Positions 22,202 to 29,994 of a stretch of 64,000 nt of DNA are shown here, piece after piece; the stretch's first letter is position 1; each line of letters starts with the position of its first letter. The translations under genes and the position numbers were made by a program. Under the pieces are notes generated by a model. The model saw only the letters and a list, made by a program, of their open reading frames with translations, was not told the DNA's origin and ran no database searches. The DNA is from Mycobacterium heckeshornense (GTDB taxonomy: Bacteria > Actinomycetota > Actinomycetes > Mycobacteriales > Mycobacteriaceae), in contig NZ_AP024237.1 of assembly GCF_016592155.1 (NCBI RefSeq), positions 1,984,001 to 2,048,000 on the forward strand, read 5' to 3'.

Positions 22202-22538
22202 AGGGTGTGGCAGATCTGCCACACCCTGGCGGTCATTTGACGGCGGGGCAGCGGGCGGCTATCGCGTGCGAGGCGCTGCCACTGCTGGAGGAGGAAGGCC
22301 GCCGCAAAAAAGCGCGAGCCGTGGCCGAACGGCACCGCTGGGAAGCTGAGCAGCGCCGCGTAAATAACGAAACGGTAACGGTAGATGGTGCCGATCGGCC
22401 CCATCTAGGCGGTCATTTGACGATGGGGGAAAAAGCGTTGATCGCCTTGGATGCGCTACCCATCTTCGAGCAGTCTCGGTCCAACGACACGCCACCCACC
22501 GACCCGAATTGTCTAGATGTGGCCGATCGGCCACATCT
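22202..22538. repeat. Palindrome family B, three units centred on GATC
   Basis: Unit 1 (22202-22227) is a perfect 26-nt palindrome, unit 2 (22382-22407) is 26 nt with one mismatch, and unit 3 (22515-22538) is a perfect 24-nt palindrome. All are centred on GATC (CAGATCTG or CCGATCGG) and encode V/G-A-D-L/R-P-H. Units 1 and 2 are followed by the same 15 bp, GGCGGTCATTTGACG. Their centres are exactly 180 bp apart, and the next interval is 132 bp. They differ from family A but share its design. Confidence 0.9.
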
Positions 22539-22593
22539 GGGCAACCGGGAGAAACCGAAACAACGCGCACCCAGGTCCAGTGATATTTGCCAG

Positions 22594-22620
22594 CAACCAC
22601 GGTGCTTAAGACCGTGGTTG
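22594..22620. terminator. Hairpin with 10-bp arms and CTTAAG loop
   Basis: CAACCACGGT (22594-22603) and its complement (22611-22620) surround the 7-nt loop GCTTAAG. It ends the palindrome-rich segment. No U-tract follows. A termination role is likely but not proven. Confidence 0.5.
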
Positions 22621-22742
22621 CCCATGACCTGCTGCGAAGCTTCTTGGCCTGACTGTCCGGATCGACACCCAGCGAATCGCGCAGGGAGTCAGGATTGCAG
22701 CCCTTCTCTGGTGACCCTCGGAGCCGGCACTGGCATGTGCGG

Positions 22743-23021
22743 TCATGATGACCGTGCGTGCGTGTGGGTCATTGCGGCGGGCTTGGCTTGCATCGCTTCC
22801 ACAGCCTTGCGCCAGCGGCCCCAGTCGGCGCGCTGCGCAAACGGTTGCGGGGCCGGGGACCGCGGCAGGCTCAAGTCTCGCCGTAGCGGCCAGCGCCGGC
22901 GTATCACGCCGATGAGCACCGAGCAGCCGGGTTGGTGACGCACGACGGCGATAGTCGCGCCACCCTCGGTGACCGGCTCTGCCGGGGCAGCGCACTCCCG
23001 GCAGGTGAAACACTGCACCAT
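22743..23021 (-). CDS. Small zinc-ribbon-like protein, uncertain
   Basis: The minus strand encodes 92 residues beginning MVQCFTCRECAAPAEPVTEG. Cys4, Cys7 and Cys10 with a later HQPGC could bind zinc, and the tail WGRWRKAVEAMQAKPAA looks helical. There is no good ribosome-binding site and the composition of the other strand is equally open, so a chance frame cannot be excluded. If real it is the only leftward gene in this part of the island besides the DUF6907-like gene, with which it may be regulated. Confidence 0.45.
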   Translation of the reverse strand: MVQCFTCRECAAPAEPVTEGGATIAVVRHQPGCSVLIGVIRRRWPLRRDLSLPRSPAPQPFAQRADWGRWRKAVEAMQAKPAAMTHTHARSS

Positions 23022-23266
23022 CGTCGCCTAGTGTGCCTGTCAGCGCCGCACACCAACGGTCCGCGACACGGGCCAATACCGGGTGCAGCGCACCGAGGGA
23101 AACCCGCCGCCTACCCCACTAAGGAAGAACAGTCGAGCCAGTCGTGGCGTAGTTGGGCTTGATCGATCAGGGACCGCCGCCACCGCCCGGTCTCGCGGTT
23201 CCAGCGCTGCGTCCGGTATTGTCGGTACCTACTGGTAGACAGGCGGGTGAAGGAGGTGGGGGCCGA
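23022..23266. promoter_or_regulatory. Non-coding gap with a palindromic operator-like site
   Basis: I see no gene in these 245 bp. Near the right end, TACC-TACT-GGTA (23226-23237) is an inverted repeat 30 bp before the start of the antitoxin-like gene. Autoregulated toxin-antitoxin operons usually have such a site over their promoter. Confidence 0.5.
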
Positions 23267-23476
23267 ATGCTTACCAAGACTGAAAGCACAGGCGGTGTTT
23301 CCTACGTGGACAGTCGCGAGAGCGCGGACCTGTTCGACCGGATCGCGCGCAAGTACATGGGCATCAGCGGTGCCGAGTTCCTCGCTCGATGGGACGCTGG
23401 TGAGTTCGAGGGTATGAGCTGGGACGAAATTCCCGGTTTGGCTGAGGTAGCTACCGCGCTGCCATTCGCTCGGTAA
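23267..23476 (+). CDS. Antitoxin-like protein of a TumE-type pair
   Basis: A 69-residue protein (ATG at 23267) with AAGGAGGTGGGGG as ribosome-binding site. The pattern SADLFDRIARKYMGISGAEFLARWDAGEFEGMS, ending in a short hydrophobic tail (LPFAR), is familiar from small mycobacterial proteins of the type 'LGMSGxEFLxxxDAGxF'. It lies 7 bp upstream of the TumE-like gene in the same orientation, so it is likely the antitoxin partner. The frame opens further upstream, but that part has no ribosome-binding site. Confidence 0.6.
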   Translation: MLTKTESTGGVSYVDSRESADLFDRIARKYMGISGAEFLARWDAGEFEGMSWDEIPGLAEVATALPFAR

Positions 23477-23483
23477 AGGTCCG

Positions 23484-24056
23484 ATGCCGGGGCGGACACC
23501 AGCAGAGGCTGTTCATAACTACGTTGATCCGCTCCAAAAAGCCGTTTCCTGTCTGGACGGCGTCGCCAAGATCGTGCTGACAAAGCGCGTTCAACGCGTC
23601 GGCGACTGCGGCGCATGGATTTTGAACGGCCCGGACGGGATGCGCTTACCGCGTTTCGGCACTTTTTATGCGCAACAGCGCTTCGAACTTATCGAGACAT
23701 CCGAGGAGCATCGCGAGTACGCACCCAGTGAGCGTTACCGCGTGACCACGCGCGAATACATCTACCGGGTAGAACTTGAGGCCGGGCCCGAGATTCGCTG
23801 GCACTGGCACCCTGATGGGAACAGCCCCGAACACCGGCCGCATATCCACCTGTGGTTCAACCTCAGGGCGCATCTTCCCGGTCCTCGCATCGTGTTGGAA
23901 GACGTGATCGAAGGTTGCATCGAACTCGGTGCGCGGGCCGCCTGTGGCGACTGGAAACAACGCCTCGCTGAGACGGGCGGCTTGCACAAGCTCTATCGAA
24001 CCTGGGTCAACGAGCCCACAGAGCGTAGGTCTCGGCCAGGGCCGGCGAACCGCTAA
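23484..24056 (+). CDS. TumE-like (DUF6516-type) toxin candidate
   Basis: This protein of up to 190 residues has the look of the TumE toxin family: EYIYRVELEAGPEIRWHWHPDGNSPEHRPHIHLW, with several His residues clustered as in known members, and an aromatic-rich N-terminal part. A shorter start within the first 35 residues is possible. The pair with the preceding small gene, its place near the end of a mobile island and the operator upstream fit a toxin-antitoxin or anti-phage module. The identification is by eye and should be tested with a profile search. Confidence 0.5.
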   Translation: MPGRTPAEAVHNYVDPLQKAVSCLDGVAKIVLTKRVQRVGDCGAWILNGPDGMRLPRFGTFYAQQRFELIETSEEHREYAPSERYRVTTREYIYRVELEAGPEIRWHWHPDGNSPEHRPHIHLWFNLRAHLPGPRIVLEDVIEGCIELGARAACGDWKQRLAETGGLHKLYRTWVNEPTERRSRPGPANR

Positions 24057-24075
24057 ATGGGCCTGTCGCGCCCGC

Positions 24076-24498
24076 TCACCGCCCACCACCCCCGGCCACG
24101 CCACCTGTGGCGGCGGTGATAGCTGCCGTGAGCGTGTCACTCAAGGCACGCGCCTCATCAACCGTGAGGTTCGCCTGAGCGTCCAGATCAAGGGCACCGC
24201 CGTCGATGTGCACCACGACGGACACGGGTTCGTTTTCGCGGTCGTCGCAGGTCAAGCCCACACCGATCCGCAGCGGGCTCCGGCCGGGCGGCAGCAGCTC
24301 GGGGTCACCGTCGCGCACCGAGGCAGGCGTGTAGATGACATCCGACCAGTGAGAGGCCGCATCCACCGGGTTATCGGGTGAGGTTTCACACCAAGCGAAC
24401 CGGCACCTATGCCGTGTGTTCGGGTTGAACGAGTCGGCGTCGGCGCACACAGCCGGGACACGCGCCCGGCACAACTCGCGGTAGGACTCAATGGACAT
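24076..24498 (-). CDS. DUF6907-like island protein
   Basis: This 140-residue protein begins MSIESYRELCRARVPAVCAD and has RFAWCETSPDNP, a middle beta region (LRIGVGLTCDDRENEPVSVVVHIDGGALDLD) and a C-terminal LTVDEARALSDTLTAAI helix. This resembles the DUF6907 family of actinobacterial mobile elements, which is of unknown function. A ribosome-binding site GAAGGGAG lies 6 bp before the ATG. It is the right-most gene of the island and points inward, ending 20 bp from the toxin-like gene. Confidence 0.65.
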   Translation of the reverse strand: MSIESYRELCRARVPAVCADADSFNPNTRHRCRFAWCETSPDNPVDAASHWSDVIYTPASVRDGDPELLPPGRSPLRIGVGLTCDDRENEPVSVVVHIDGGALDLDAQANLTVDEARALSDTLTAAITAATGGVAGGGGR

Positions 24499-24551
24499 GT
24501 GGCTCCCTTCGGGGGTTTTCGTGGTTATGTGTTACTGGCTTGCTGCCCACA

Positions 24552-24583
24552 CCGTGCCCACAATTTGCCCACAGTTACAGATA
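24552..24583 (+). repeat. Right arm repeat
   Basis: This is the partner of the repeat at 13255-13287. It lies 76 bp inside the right core, in the 161-bp non-coding stretch between the DUF6907-like gene and attR. A third TGCCCAC occurs just before it. See the left arm for interpretation. Confidence 0.75.
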
Positions 24584-24659
24584 AATCCCGTGAACTACAG
24601 TGATGTCTTTTCGCTGTTGGCATACCCCAGAGTGGTATCTACCAGCCTCTTGAAACGCC

Positions 24660-24703
24660 TTTACACACCAGCGGTCGGCGGTTCGATCCCGTCCGCGCCC
24701 ACC
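24660..24703 (+). repeat. attR core (44 bp, displaced tRNA-Val 3' end)
   Basis: This is the second perfect copy of the 44-bp core. It is not part of a tRNA gene, because the 5' half of the cloverleaf is missing. It marks the right end of the island. Host sequence with the cutinase gene starts directly after it. Confidence 0.95.
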
Positions 24704-24715
24704 GGTGTTGCCGCG

Positions 24716-25399
24716 CTAGAGGCGGCTCGCCACGAAAGCCGCCGCCTGTCGGGGCATTCCGGAATTTGCGTAGGACAGGTGTGCCGGGGAAAACATTTCG
24801 TCTTGGGACGGTGGCGCCAGAGGCCCCGGCGAGCAAATCGGATCCGCGTCCGCGCACAAGTCAATGGCCTTGGCCCCATACCACGGGCTGATCGCGCTTA
24901 TCGGCGCCCCCAGATACCTGTCCGATGGATTTCCGAAGGTGGCGACCGCGGCAACGTGATCAGCCACGTCCTGCGGCAGCGAATCGGGGACGAAGCCCGC
25001 AACCGGTGCCTGGGCGATGGTGATCAGATCGATCACCAGCGCGCCCTGCGAGTATCCACCCAGCACGATCTTGGTGGTGGGACAGTTCGCGGCCGTGGAC
25101 TGAACGTGAGCGCTGGCATCGTTGGCTCCGGTGTTCGCCGAGGGCGCGAAATCGTAGGTGGCGGGGTAGTTGACCGGGTACACCACGACGGACTTGCCGC
25201 CGACTTGCGAGCGCAGCGAATCGACAAACTGCTGTCCGACCACGCCGACGCCCGGAGGTTCGGTGGTGGCCCGCGCGAACGTGACCTCCACGTCGGGGCA
25301 GGGAGCAGCGGACGCCGGCGCGATGAGCGCGTGCCAGAGCGACGCGGGAACAGTCAGCACCGCGACCGCAAACAAATGCACGACGTGGCGTCCGCTCAC
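24716..25399 (-). CDS. Secreted cutinase-family esterase
   Basis: This 227-residue protein has a signal peptide (VVHLFAVAVLTVPASLWHALIAPASAA) followed by APCPDVEVTFARATTEPPGVG, the standard N-terminus of mature mycobacterial cutinases. The nucleophile lies in GGYSQGA, and an Asp-containing disulfide loop, DLCADADPICSPG, is followed by the His region (AHLSYANSG). Two disulfides are likely. Cutinase-like proteins of mycobacteria hydrolyse short esters, phospholipids or triacylglycerols. It is the first host gene after the right end of the island, so integration separated it from ahpE. Confidence 0.9.
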   Translation of the reverse strand: MSGRHVVHLFAVAVLTVPASLWHALIAPASAAPCPDVEVTFARATTEPPGVGVVGQQFVDSLRSQVGGKSVVVYPVNYPATYDFAPSANTGANDASAHVQSTAANCPTTKIVLGGYSQGALVIDLITIAQAPVAGFVPDSLPQDVADHVAAVATFGNPSDRYLGAPISAISPWYGAKAIDLCADADPICSPGPLAPPSQDEMFSPAHLSYANSGMPRQAAAFVASRL

Positions 25400-25464
25400 G
25401 TCTTAATCCTGGCATCCTCCGACCCGCTGCGGAGCAAAACCGGGATCGGCCACTATGTAATGCC

Positions 25465-26598
25465 ATGACCGAGGTAAGGCCCTACCGCATCGACATCCCC
25501 GACGACGTTCTCGACGACTTGCGCTTTCGACTGGCGCGTACCCGCTGGCCGGACGCCGAATGCGTGGAGGACTGGAGCCAGGGCATGCCGCTGGGCTACG
25601 CGCGCGATCTGGCCGGCTACTGGGCCGACGGATACGACTGGCGGTCTCGTGAAGCCGCACTCAACCGATTCGATCAGTTCATCACCGAAATCGACGGCCT
25701 GGACATCCATTTCATCCACCAGCGGTCCCCGCACCGCGACGCGTTCCCGCTGTTGATCACCCACGGCTGGCCGGGTTCGATCGTGGAGTTCCACAAGGTG
25801 ATCGAGCCGCTGACCGACCCCACAGCCCACGGCGGACGCGCCGACGACGCTTTCCACGTCATCTGCCCGTCCCTTCCCGGATATGGTTTCTCCGGCAAGC
25901 CGACCCGCACCGGGTGGGGCGTCGAAAAGATCGCACAGGCCTGGGAGACCCTCATGCTGCGCCTTGGCTACGATCGCTACGGCGCGCAGGGCGGTGACTG
26001 GGGCGCCGCCGTCACCACCCAGATCGGCCGCAACCGTGGCCACTGCGTGGCCATCCACCTCAACATGCCGTTTGGTTGGCCGCCGGCCGGAGGCATCAGC
26101 GAGCCCACCGAAGAAGAACAACAGGCGCTGGCCGCGCTGGCGCACTACCGGCGTTGGGGCACAGGTTATTCCAAGCAGCAGTCCACTCGACCGCAGACGT
26201 TGGGTTACGGGCTGGTCGACTCGCCGGTAGGGCAAATGGCATGGATCGTCGAGAAGTTCTGGGACTGGACCGACTGCGACGGCCACCCGGAAAACGTCCT
26301 CAGCCGCGACGAGCTGCTCGACAACGTGATGTTGTACTGGGCGACGGGCACCGGTGCCTCGTCAGCCCGGTTGTACTGGGAGAGCTTCAAAAGCTTCGGA
26401 TCCACGGGCCGTGTCGAATTGCCGACCGGTGTTGCCGCCTTCCCCAGGGAGGTCCTGCGCGCACCACGGCACTGGTGTGAACCGAACTACCACATCACCC
26501 GCTGGACGACAATGCCGCGCGGCGGACACTTCGCCGCGTTCGAGCAGCCGGAGCTTTTTGTCGACGACGTGCGCGCCTTCTTCGCAACGGTACGCTGA
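25465..26598 (+). CDS. Epoxide hydrolase (EHN-type alpha/beta hydrolase)
   Basis: This 377-residue protein has the N-terminal EHN domain of microsomal-type epoxide hydrolases (RIDIPDDVLDDLRFRLARTRWPD) and an alpha/beta-hydrolase core: HGWPGS oxyanion motif, QGGDWGAAV (nucleophile Asp), and a final His in MPRGGHFAAFEQPELF. Tyr residues in the lid (FWDW, YHITRW) are typical. It opens epoxides to diols. It is divergent from cutinase with 65 bp between them. No operon partner is seen. Confidence 0.9.
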   Translation: MTEVRPYRIDIPDDVLDDLRFRLARTRWPDAECVEDWSQGMPLGYARDLAGYWADGYDWRSREAALNRFDQFITEIDGLDIHFIHQRSPHRDAFPLLITHGWPGSIVEFHKVIEPLTDPTAHGGRADDAFHVICPSLPGYGFSGKPTRTGWGVEKIAQAWETLMLRLGYDRYGAQGGDWGAAVTTQIGRNRGHCVAIHLNMPFGWPPAGGISEPTEEEQQALAALAHYRRWGTGYSKQQSTRPQTLGYGLVDSPVGQMAWIVEKFWDWTDCDGHPENVLSRDELLDNVMLYWATGTGASSARLYWESFKSFGSTGRVELPTGVAAFPREVLRAPRHWCEPNYHITRWTTMPRGGHFAAFEQPELFVDDVRAFFATVR

Positions 26599-26619
26599 CG
26601 CGTTGTGCCGCTGGTGGAT

Positions 26620-27015
26620 TCACCCGGGCGGTGCAAAGAACTCCAAAGCGATCCCGTCCGGGTCGCGGAAGCTCAGCCCCGAGCCGTACTGCGCGTCCAC
26701 AATGCCGCCGTGCCCGATACCGAGCCCGTCAAGCCGCTGCGCCCACGTCTGGAGCTCGGCGCGGTCACGGCAGCCAAAGCCGACATGGTCCAGGCCGACG
26801 CGAAACTCGCTGAACTTGTCGTCGGGCGCTGGCCGGTCATGCTGATGGATGCCGAATAGCGTGTCGTCGTCCAGGCGCCACACCATGTGCCGGAATCCGG
26901 CGTCGGTGTGTTCGTCGAGCACCGGGTCGGCGCCGAACAGCGTGCGGTACCAGGGGCCGCTGATGTTGATGTCGCGCACGGTGATCGCGACGTGGTTAAG
27001 CGCCGGCATGCTCAT
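26620..27015 (-). CDS. VOC/glyoxalase-superfamily protein
   Basis: The 131-residue protein has the paired beta-alpha-beta-beta-beta units of the vicinal-oxygen-chelate fold. Likely metal ligands are His in LNHVAITV, His in LDHVGFG and Glu in IALEFFA. The fold covers glyoxalases, dioxygenases and resistance proteins, so the reaction is not determined. It converges on the epoxide hydrolase and starts 132 bp from a small membrane protein. Confidence 0.85.
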   Translation of the reverse strand: MSMPALNHVAITVRDINISGPWYRTLFGADPVLDEHTDAGFRHMVWRLDDDTLFGIHQHDRPAPDDKFSEFRVGLDHVGFGCRDRAELQTWAQRLDGLGIGHGGIVDAQYGSGLSFRDPDGIALEFFAPPG

Positions 27016-27147
27016 GAATCGGCCTCTCTGCAGTGGTCAACGGTTGGACCCAGTGTGCCCCGGCAATGTGATCTGCGCCGCAACAGCGGCGTGGTGAGGT
27101 GAGGAACACATTTACCCGGCGCCGACCAATCGGTAACAGTAGTTAGT

Positions 27148-27294
27148 ATGACTTCACAATTGACGCCCGAACGTACGACTTCGCGTCGGACCAAGACGAC
27201 GGATCAACGCCGCGAACGCGTCTACCTGGAGCCCTGGTTTTGGATGGCGGTGCTGTGCATGGTCGCCATGGTGCTGCTGGTCGTATTCGGCTAA
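27148..27294 (+). CDS. Small single-pass membrane protein (48 residues)
   Basis: ATG at 27148 gives MTSQLTPERTTSRRTKTTDQ, a basic cytoplasmic stretch, followed by one hydrophobic segment (FWMAVLCMVAMVLLVVFG) that ends the protein. It is below the usual length cutoff. The position matches the small gene next to Rv2237 in M. tuberculosis, perhaps Rv2237A. Conservation there would make it real. A TTAGTATG box lies at the start codon. Confidence 0.6.
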   Translation: MTSQLTPERTTSRRTKTTDQRRERVYLEPWFWMAVLCMVAMVLLVVFG

Positions 27295-27297
27295 CCG

Positions 27298-28116
27298 CTA
27301 CACGATTGGCCTGCCCCGCCGAGCACGAAATCGCATATCCCACAAGTAGGCGCGATAGCCCAGCAGCCAGACCCAGTGCGGTGTCAGCCGATTGGCGAGG
27401 CGCAGCGCGCACAATAGCCGCTCGAAGCGCCGCTGCTGGGCATACGACCAGCGCAGCCCCATCATCGCCCGGAACTCCGGTGCGAGAAAGCCCGTCGTCG
27501 CGAACAGGTTGAATCTACCGGCGACCGCACGCAGCGGACGGGGCAAAAACGCCAACGAGGCCACCCCGAGCAGATGCTCGCGCACCGGTGGGTCGATGCG
27601 CAGGTCGTCGAGCGAACGCTTCCACTACTCGTCGAACGCGGCCCTGTCCGGCGGCCACATGTCCTCGCCGACCTGCAACGTGGTGCCCAGCCGCTTGGCG
27701 TCCCGGTAAATCGCGGCGGCGGCGGCGTCGTCGAGCGGACCGTGCAGATACTCGTGTTGGTCGACGAAATAGCGATACAGGCAGGCTGCTACCCACAGCT
27801 GTAGCCGTGGATCAAAGGCGTTGTAAGACACCGGACTCGAAGGGCTCGACCGAACCTGCCGGTGCGCCGTGTCGACCGCGGTGCGGATCAGCTCACGGTC
27901 GGCGTCGGTGCCGACGGTGGCCGCTGCCAGGTACGTGCCGGTGGTGCGGGCCCGCTTGACCGGATGCTTGTAGACGTTGCCGCTGTCGACCGGGCTTTCC
28001 AGTACGCCATAGCCGACCCCGGGCAGCGACAACTGCATGATCACATTCGCGGCCGGCAGGAGCACCGCAGCCGGGTTCAACAGGTCGGCCACCCGGCTGA
28101 TGTGCCGTTTCGTCAT
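27298..28116 (-). pseudogene. DUF2236 (MpaB-like) protein, Rv2237 ortholog, in-frame amber codon
   Basis: The N-terminal 163 residues ([20 protein letters not shown], to [10 protein letters not shown]) and the C-terminal part ([20 protein letters not shown], to [12 protein letters not shown]) lie in the same frame. They are separated only by TAG at 27625-27627. The ortholog has Tyr there (FDEYWKRS), so TAC to TAG is the simplest explanation. The family (latex-clearing/MpaB-like) is a heme-type oxygenase fold with conserved His/Arg residues. The stop removes the last third, so the protein is likely inactive unless suppression occurs. The start at 28116 equals that of the ortholog. Confidence 0.9.
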
Positions 28117-28232
28117 GCAACCGAGTAGACCACGCCACGGCGCCACGGCGCAGGCACCATCGGGCCAGCCGTCCGGGATCCGCAGGCAGCGCTGCCGACC
28201 TGCTGTCGCACCGGGTGTGAGACCCTGCCGGG

Positions 28233-29204
28233 GTGGGCAAAACGACACGCCAGGTGCGGCTGCTCGGCACCCTGATCGGATACCTGGCCGATTCGCTGCT
28301 GGGGGACCCGAAACGGGGTCACCCGGTCGCCGGTTTCGGTGGCGTGGCCGCGGTGTTGGAGCGGGTCACCTATCGGGACAGCAGGATTGCCGGCGTCGTT
28401 CATGTCGGCGTCCTGGTCGGCGCAGTCGGCGTGCTGGGGGCGATGCTGCAGCGAGAGGCAGAGCGCCGGGGCCCGCTGTGGTCCATAGCCGCCACCGCCA
28501 CCGCTACCTGGGTCGCGCTTGGCGGGACAACACTGACACGCACGGCCCAAGCAATGGCGGAGTTGATAGGCCGCGACGACGTCGAAGCCGCGCGGGGCCT
28601 GCTGCCGTCGCTGTGCGGGCGCGACCCAGCGCGCCTCGACAGAGCCGGGTTGACCCGCGCGGCGGTGGAATCCGTCGCCGAGAACACCTCCGACGCGCAC
28701 ACGGCGCCACTGCTCTGGGCGGCAATCGGTGGTGCGCCTGCGGTGCTGGCGTATCGCAGCATTAACACGCTGGACTCTATGATCGGGTATCGCACACCGT
28801 ACTATTCCCGATTCGGTTGGGCCGCAGCACGATTGGACGATGCGGTCAACTATCTCGGCGCCCGCGTCACGGCTGCGCTGGTGGTGCTGTGCGCGCCCGC
28901 CGTGGGCGGCTCACCGTCCGGCGCGGTGCGGGCCTGGCGTCGTGACGCCCCGCGACATCCCAGCCCCAACGCGGGAGTCGTCGAGGCGGCGTTCGCCGGG
29001 GCGTTGGGCGTGCGGCTGGGTGGCCCCACGCATTACCGGCATCAACTGCAGATCCGACCGACGTTGGGAGAAGGGGTGACGCCCTCGGTGGCCGATCTGC
29101 GCCGAGCGGTGCTGCTTTCGCGGTTGGTACAGACGGCGTCAGCAGCCGCGATGGCGTTATGTGCCGGGATCGGCTTCAGCGTCGTCGGCCGTAACGGTCG
29201 GTGA
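28233..29204 (+). CDS. cobD: Adenosylcobinamide-phosphate synthase CobD/CbiB
   Basis: CobD (323 residues; Rv2236c ortholog) attaches aminopropanol or its phosphate to adenosylcobyric acid in cobalamin synthesis. It is an integral membrane protein with several hydrophobic segments. Family motifs visible are [17 protein letters not shown] near the N-terminus, ESVAENTSD (residues about 147-155), [11 protein letters not shown], and a HPSPNAG...[14 protein letters not shown] segment. The GTG start is the best of several. It converges with the SURF1 gene, and their 3' ends overlap by 29 bp. Confidence 0.93.
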   Translation: MGKTTRQVRLLGTLIGYLADSLLGDPKRGHPVAGFGGVAAVLERVTYRDSRIAGVVHVGVLVGAVGVLGAMLQREAERRGPLWSIAATATATWVALGGTTLTRTAQAMAELIGRDDVEAARGLLPSLCGRDPARLDRAGLTRAAVESVAENTSDAHTAPLLWAAIGGAPAVLAYRSINTLDSMIGYRTPYYSRFGWAAARLDDAVNYLGARVTAALVVLCAPAVGGSPSGAVRAWRRDAPRHPSPNAGVVEAAFAGALGVRLGGPTHYRHQLQIRPTLGEGVTPSVADLRRAVLLSRLVQTASAAAMALCAGIGFSVVGRNGR

Positions 29205-29994
29205 GTTTCTCCTCGACCGTCATCGGTGCCGCAGCAGTGTCGGTCGGGGTCTGCCGGTCCACCTTGCGGGCGCGGATCTCAGAGAACACGAAATAACCGA
29301 GACCGATCGGCGCGAGGACGCCGAACAAAATCCACTGAATGCCATACGACAGAAACGGCCCGGCATCGAGGTGCGGTACGCCGACCACGCCGAGCCCGCC
29401 CGGCTGGTTCTCGATCAGCTGCAGGTACGACCCGGCCAACCGGACCCCGGTGAGCGCTGCGATTTGAGCAGTGTTGATTGAATATACCTGCTGGACACCA
29501 TCTTTGGAGAACGGTTCTTTACCTTGTGTCGTCGCTTCGGAATTGCGCAGCCGCGCTGTGATGGTCACGGTGCCACTGGGCGGCGGGGGTATCGGCGGCA
29601 CCTGCGAGCCCTGCTCGGGTCGTACGTAACCGCGGTCGACCAGCACGGTGGGTCCGTCGTCAACGACGAACGGCGCCAACACCTCCAACGCCGGATTACC
29701 ATCGACCACCCGCAGCCGAGCCAGCACCTGCACCTCGGGCAGGTAATGTCCGGTGGCGGTCACCCGTCGCCACTGCGCGTCAGATGCTGACGAATCCTGC
29801 TGTAGCAGGAGATCTTTCAATGGAACCGGCGGAGTGGTCAGCGAATGCTCGATCTGGCTGTTCTCGCGCGAGGTTTTGGCGTTCTTCCCCAGTTGCCACG
29901 GCGCGAGCACGCTGAAGCACAGGTAGGTGAACGCGATCACCACCAGCGCCAGCGCCAGCCAGCCCGGTCGCAGCAGAAACCCGAAGCGCCGCAT
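29176..29994 (-). CDS. SURF1-family cytochrome oxidase assembly protein, Rv2235 ortholog
   Basis: The 272-residue protein has two membrane helices, one near the N-terminus (LALALVVIAFTYLCFSVLAP) and one near the C-terminus (WILFGVLAPIGLGYFVFSEI), with a periplasmic domain between them. WQLGKNAKTSREN, VLARLRVVDGNPALEVLAPF and VDRGYVR are typical of SURF1, which helps insert heme into cytochrome aa3 oxidase. The ATG overlaps the ptpA stop by one base (TGATG), so it is the third gene of the ptkA-ptpA-SURF1 operon. Length equals the M. tuberculosis protein. Confidence 0.92.
   Translation of the reverse strand: MRRFGFLLRPGWLALALVVIAFTYLCFSVLAPWQLGKNAKTSRENSQIEHSLTTPPVPLKDLLLQQDSSASDAQWRRVTATGHYLPEVQVLARLRVVDGNPALEVLAPFVVDDGPTVLVDRGYVRPEQGSQVPPIPPPPSGTVTITARLRNSEATTQGKEPFSKDGVQQVYSINTAQIAALTGVRLAGSYLQLIENQPGGLGVVGVPHLDAGPFLSYGIQWILFGVLAPIGLGYFVFSEIRARKVDRQTPTDTAAAPMTVEEKLTDRYGRRR

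Larger units (their letters stand above)
22032..22742. other. Remnant of ParB-like module genes and palindrome family B
   Basis: No intact gene is convincing over about 710 bp. Two frames hold recognisable pieces. Arginine-rich helices occur before the first palindrome (frame with ARAVADQRRRKMARAAAEEQ). A repeated motif GGHLTxGxxAxIAxxALPxxE occurs after palindromes 1 and 2 (GGHLTAGQRAAIACEALPLL and GGHLTMGEKALIALDALPIF). That motif is familiar to me from the C-terminal part of phage ParB-like regulators. A plus-strand frame stays open from 22018 to 22938 and contains both repeats, but its start overlaps the antitoxin gene and its last third is low-quality. The pieces look like shuffled copies of one ancestral gene. 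Confidence 0.5.
13154..24703. mobile_element. 11.55-kb integrated satellite-like phage element in tRNA-Val
   Basis: Perfect 44-bp direct repeats of the tRNA 3' end bound this island. From left to right it has integrase, repressor, (divergent) excisionase-like protein, primase-helicase, HARP/J-like protein, a small basic protein, WhiB-like protein, a possible packaging region, small-terminase-like protein, several small unknown genes, a palindrome-rich mosaic, two toxin-antitoxin loci and a DUF6907-like gene. I find no capsid, protease, portal, large terminase, tail or lysis gene. Integration plus divergent control plus replication plus a small-terminase-like gene without structural genes is the plan of phage-inducible islands (PICIs). 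A deleted prophage is the alternative. M. tuberculosis has no island here. Confidence 0.9.

Noticed and set aside
21490..22538. Repeats as a CRISPR array
   Set aside because: Spacing is irregular (41 to 180 bp), the palindromes themselves vary, and no cas genes are near.
22018..22938. Plus-strand frame of 306 codons as one intact gene
   Set aside because: It starts inside the antitoxin gene, is broken by palindromes and has low-quality sequence in its last third; I treat it as remnants.
24660..24703. Second tRNA gene at attR
   Set aside because: Only the 3' part is present; the 5' acceptor strand, D-arm and half of the anticodon stem are missing.
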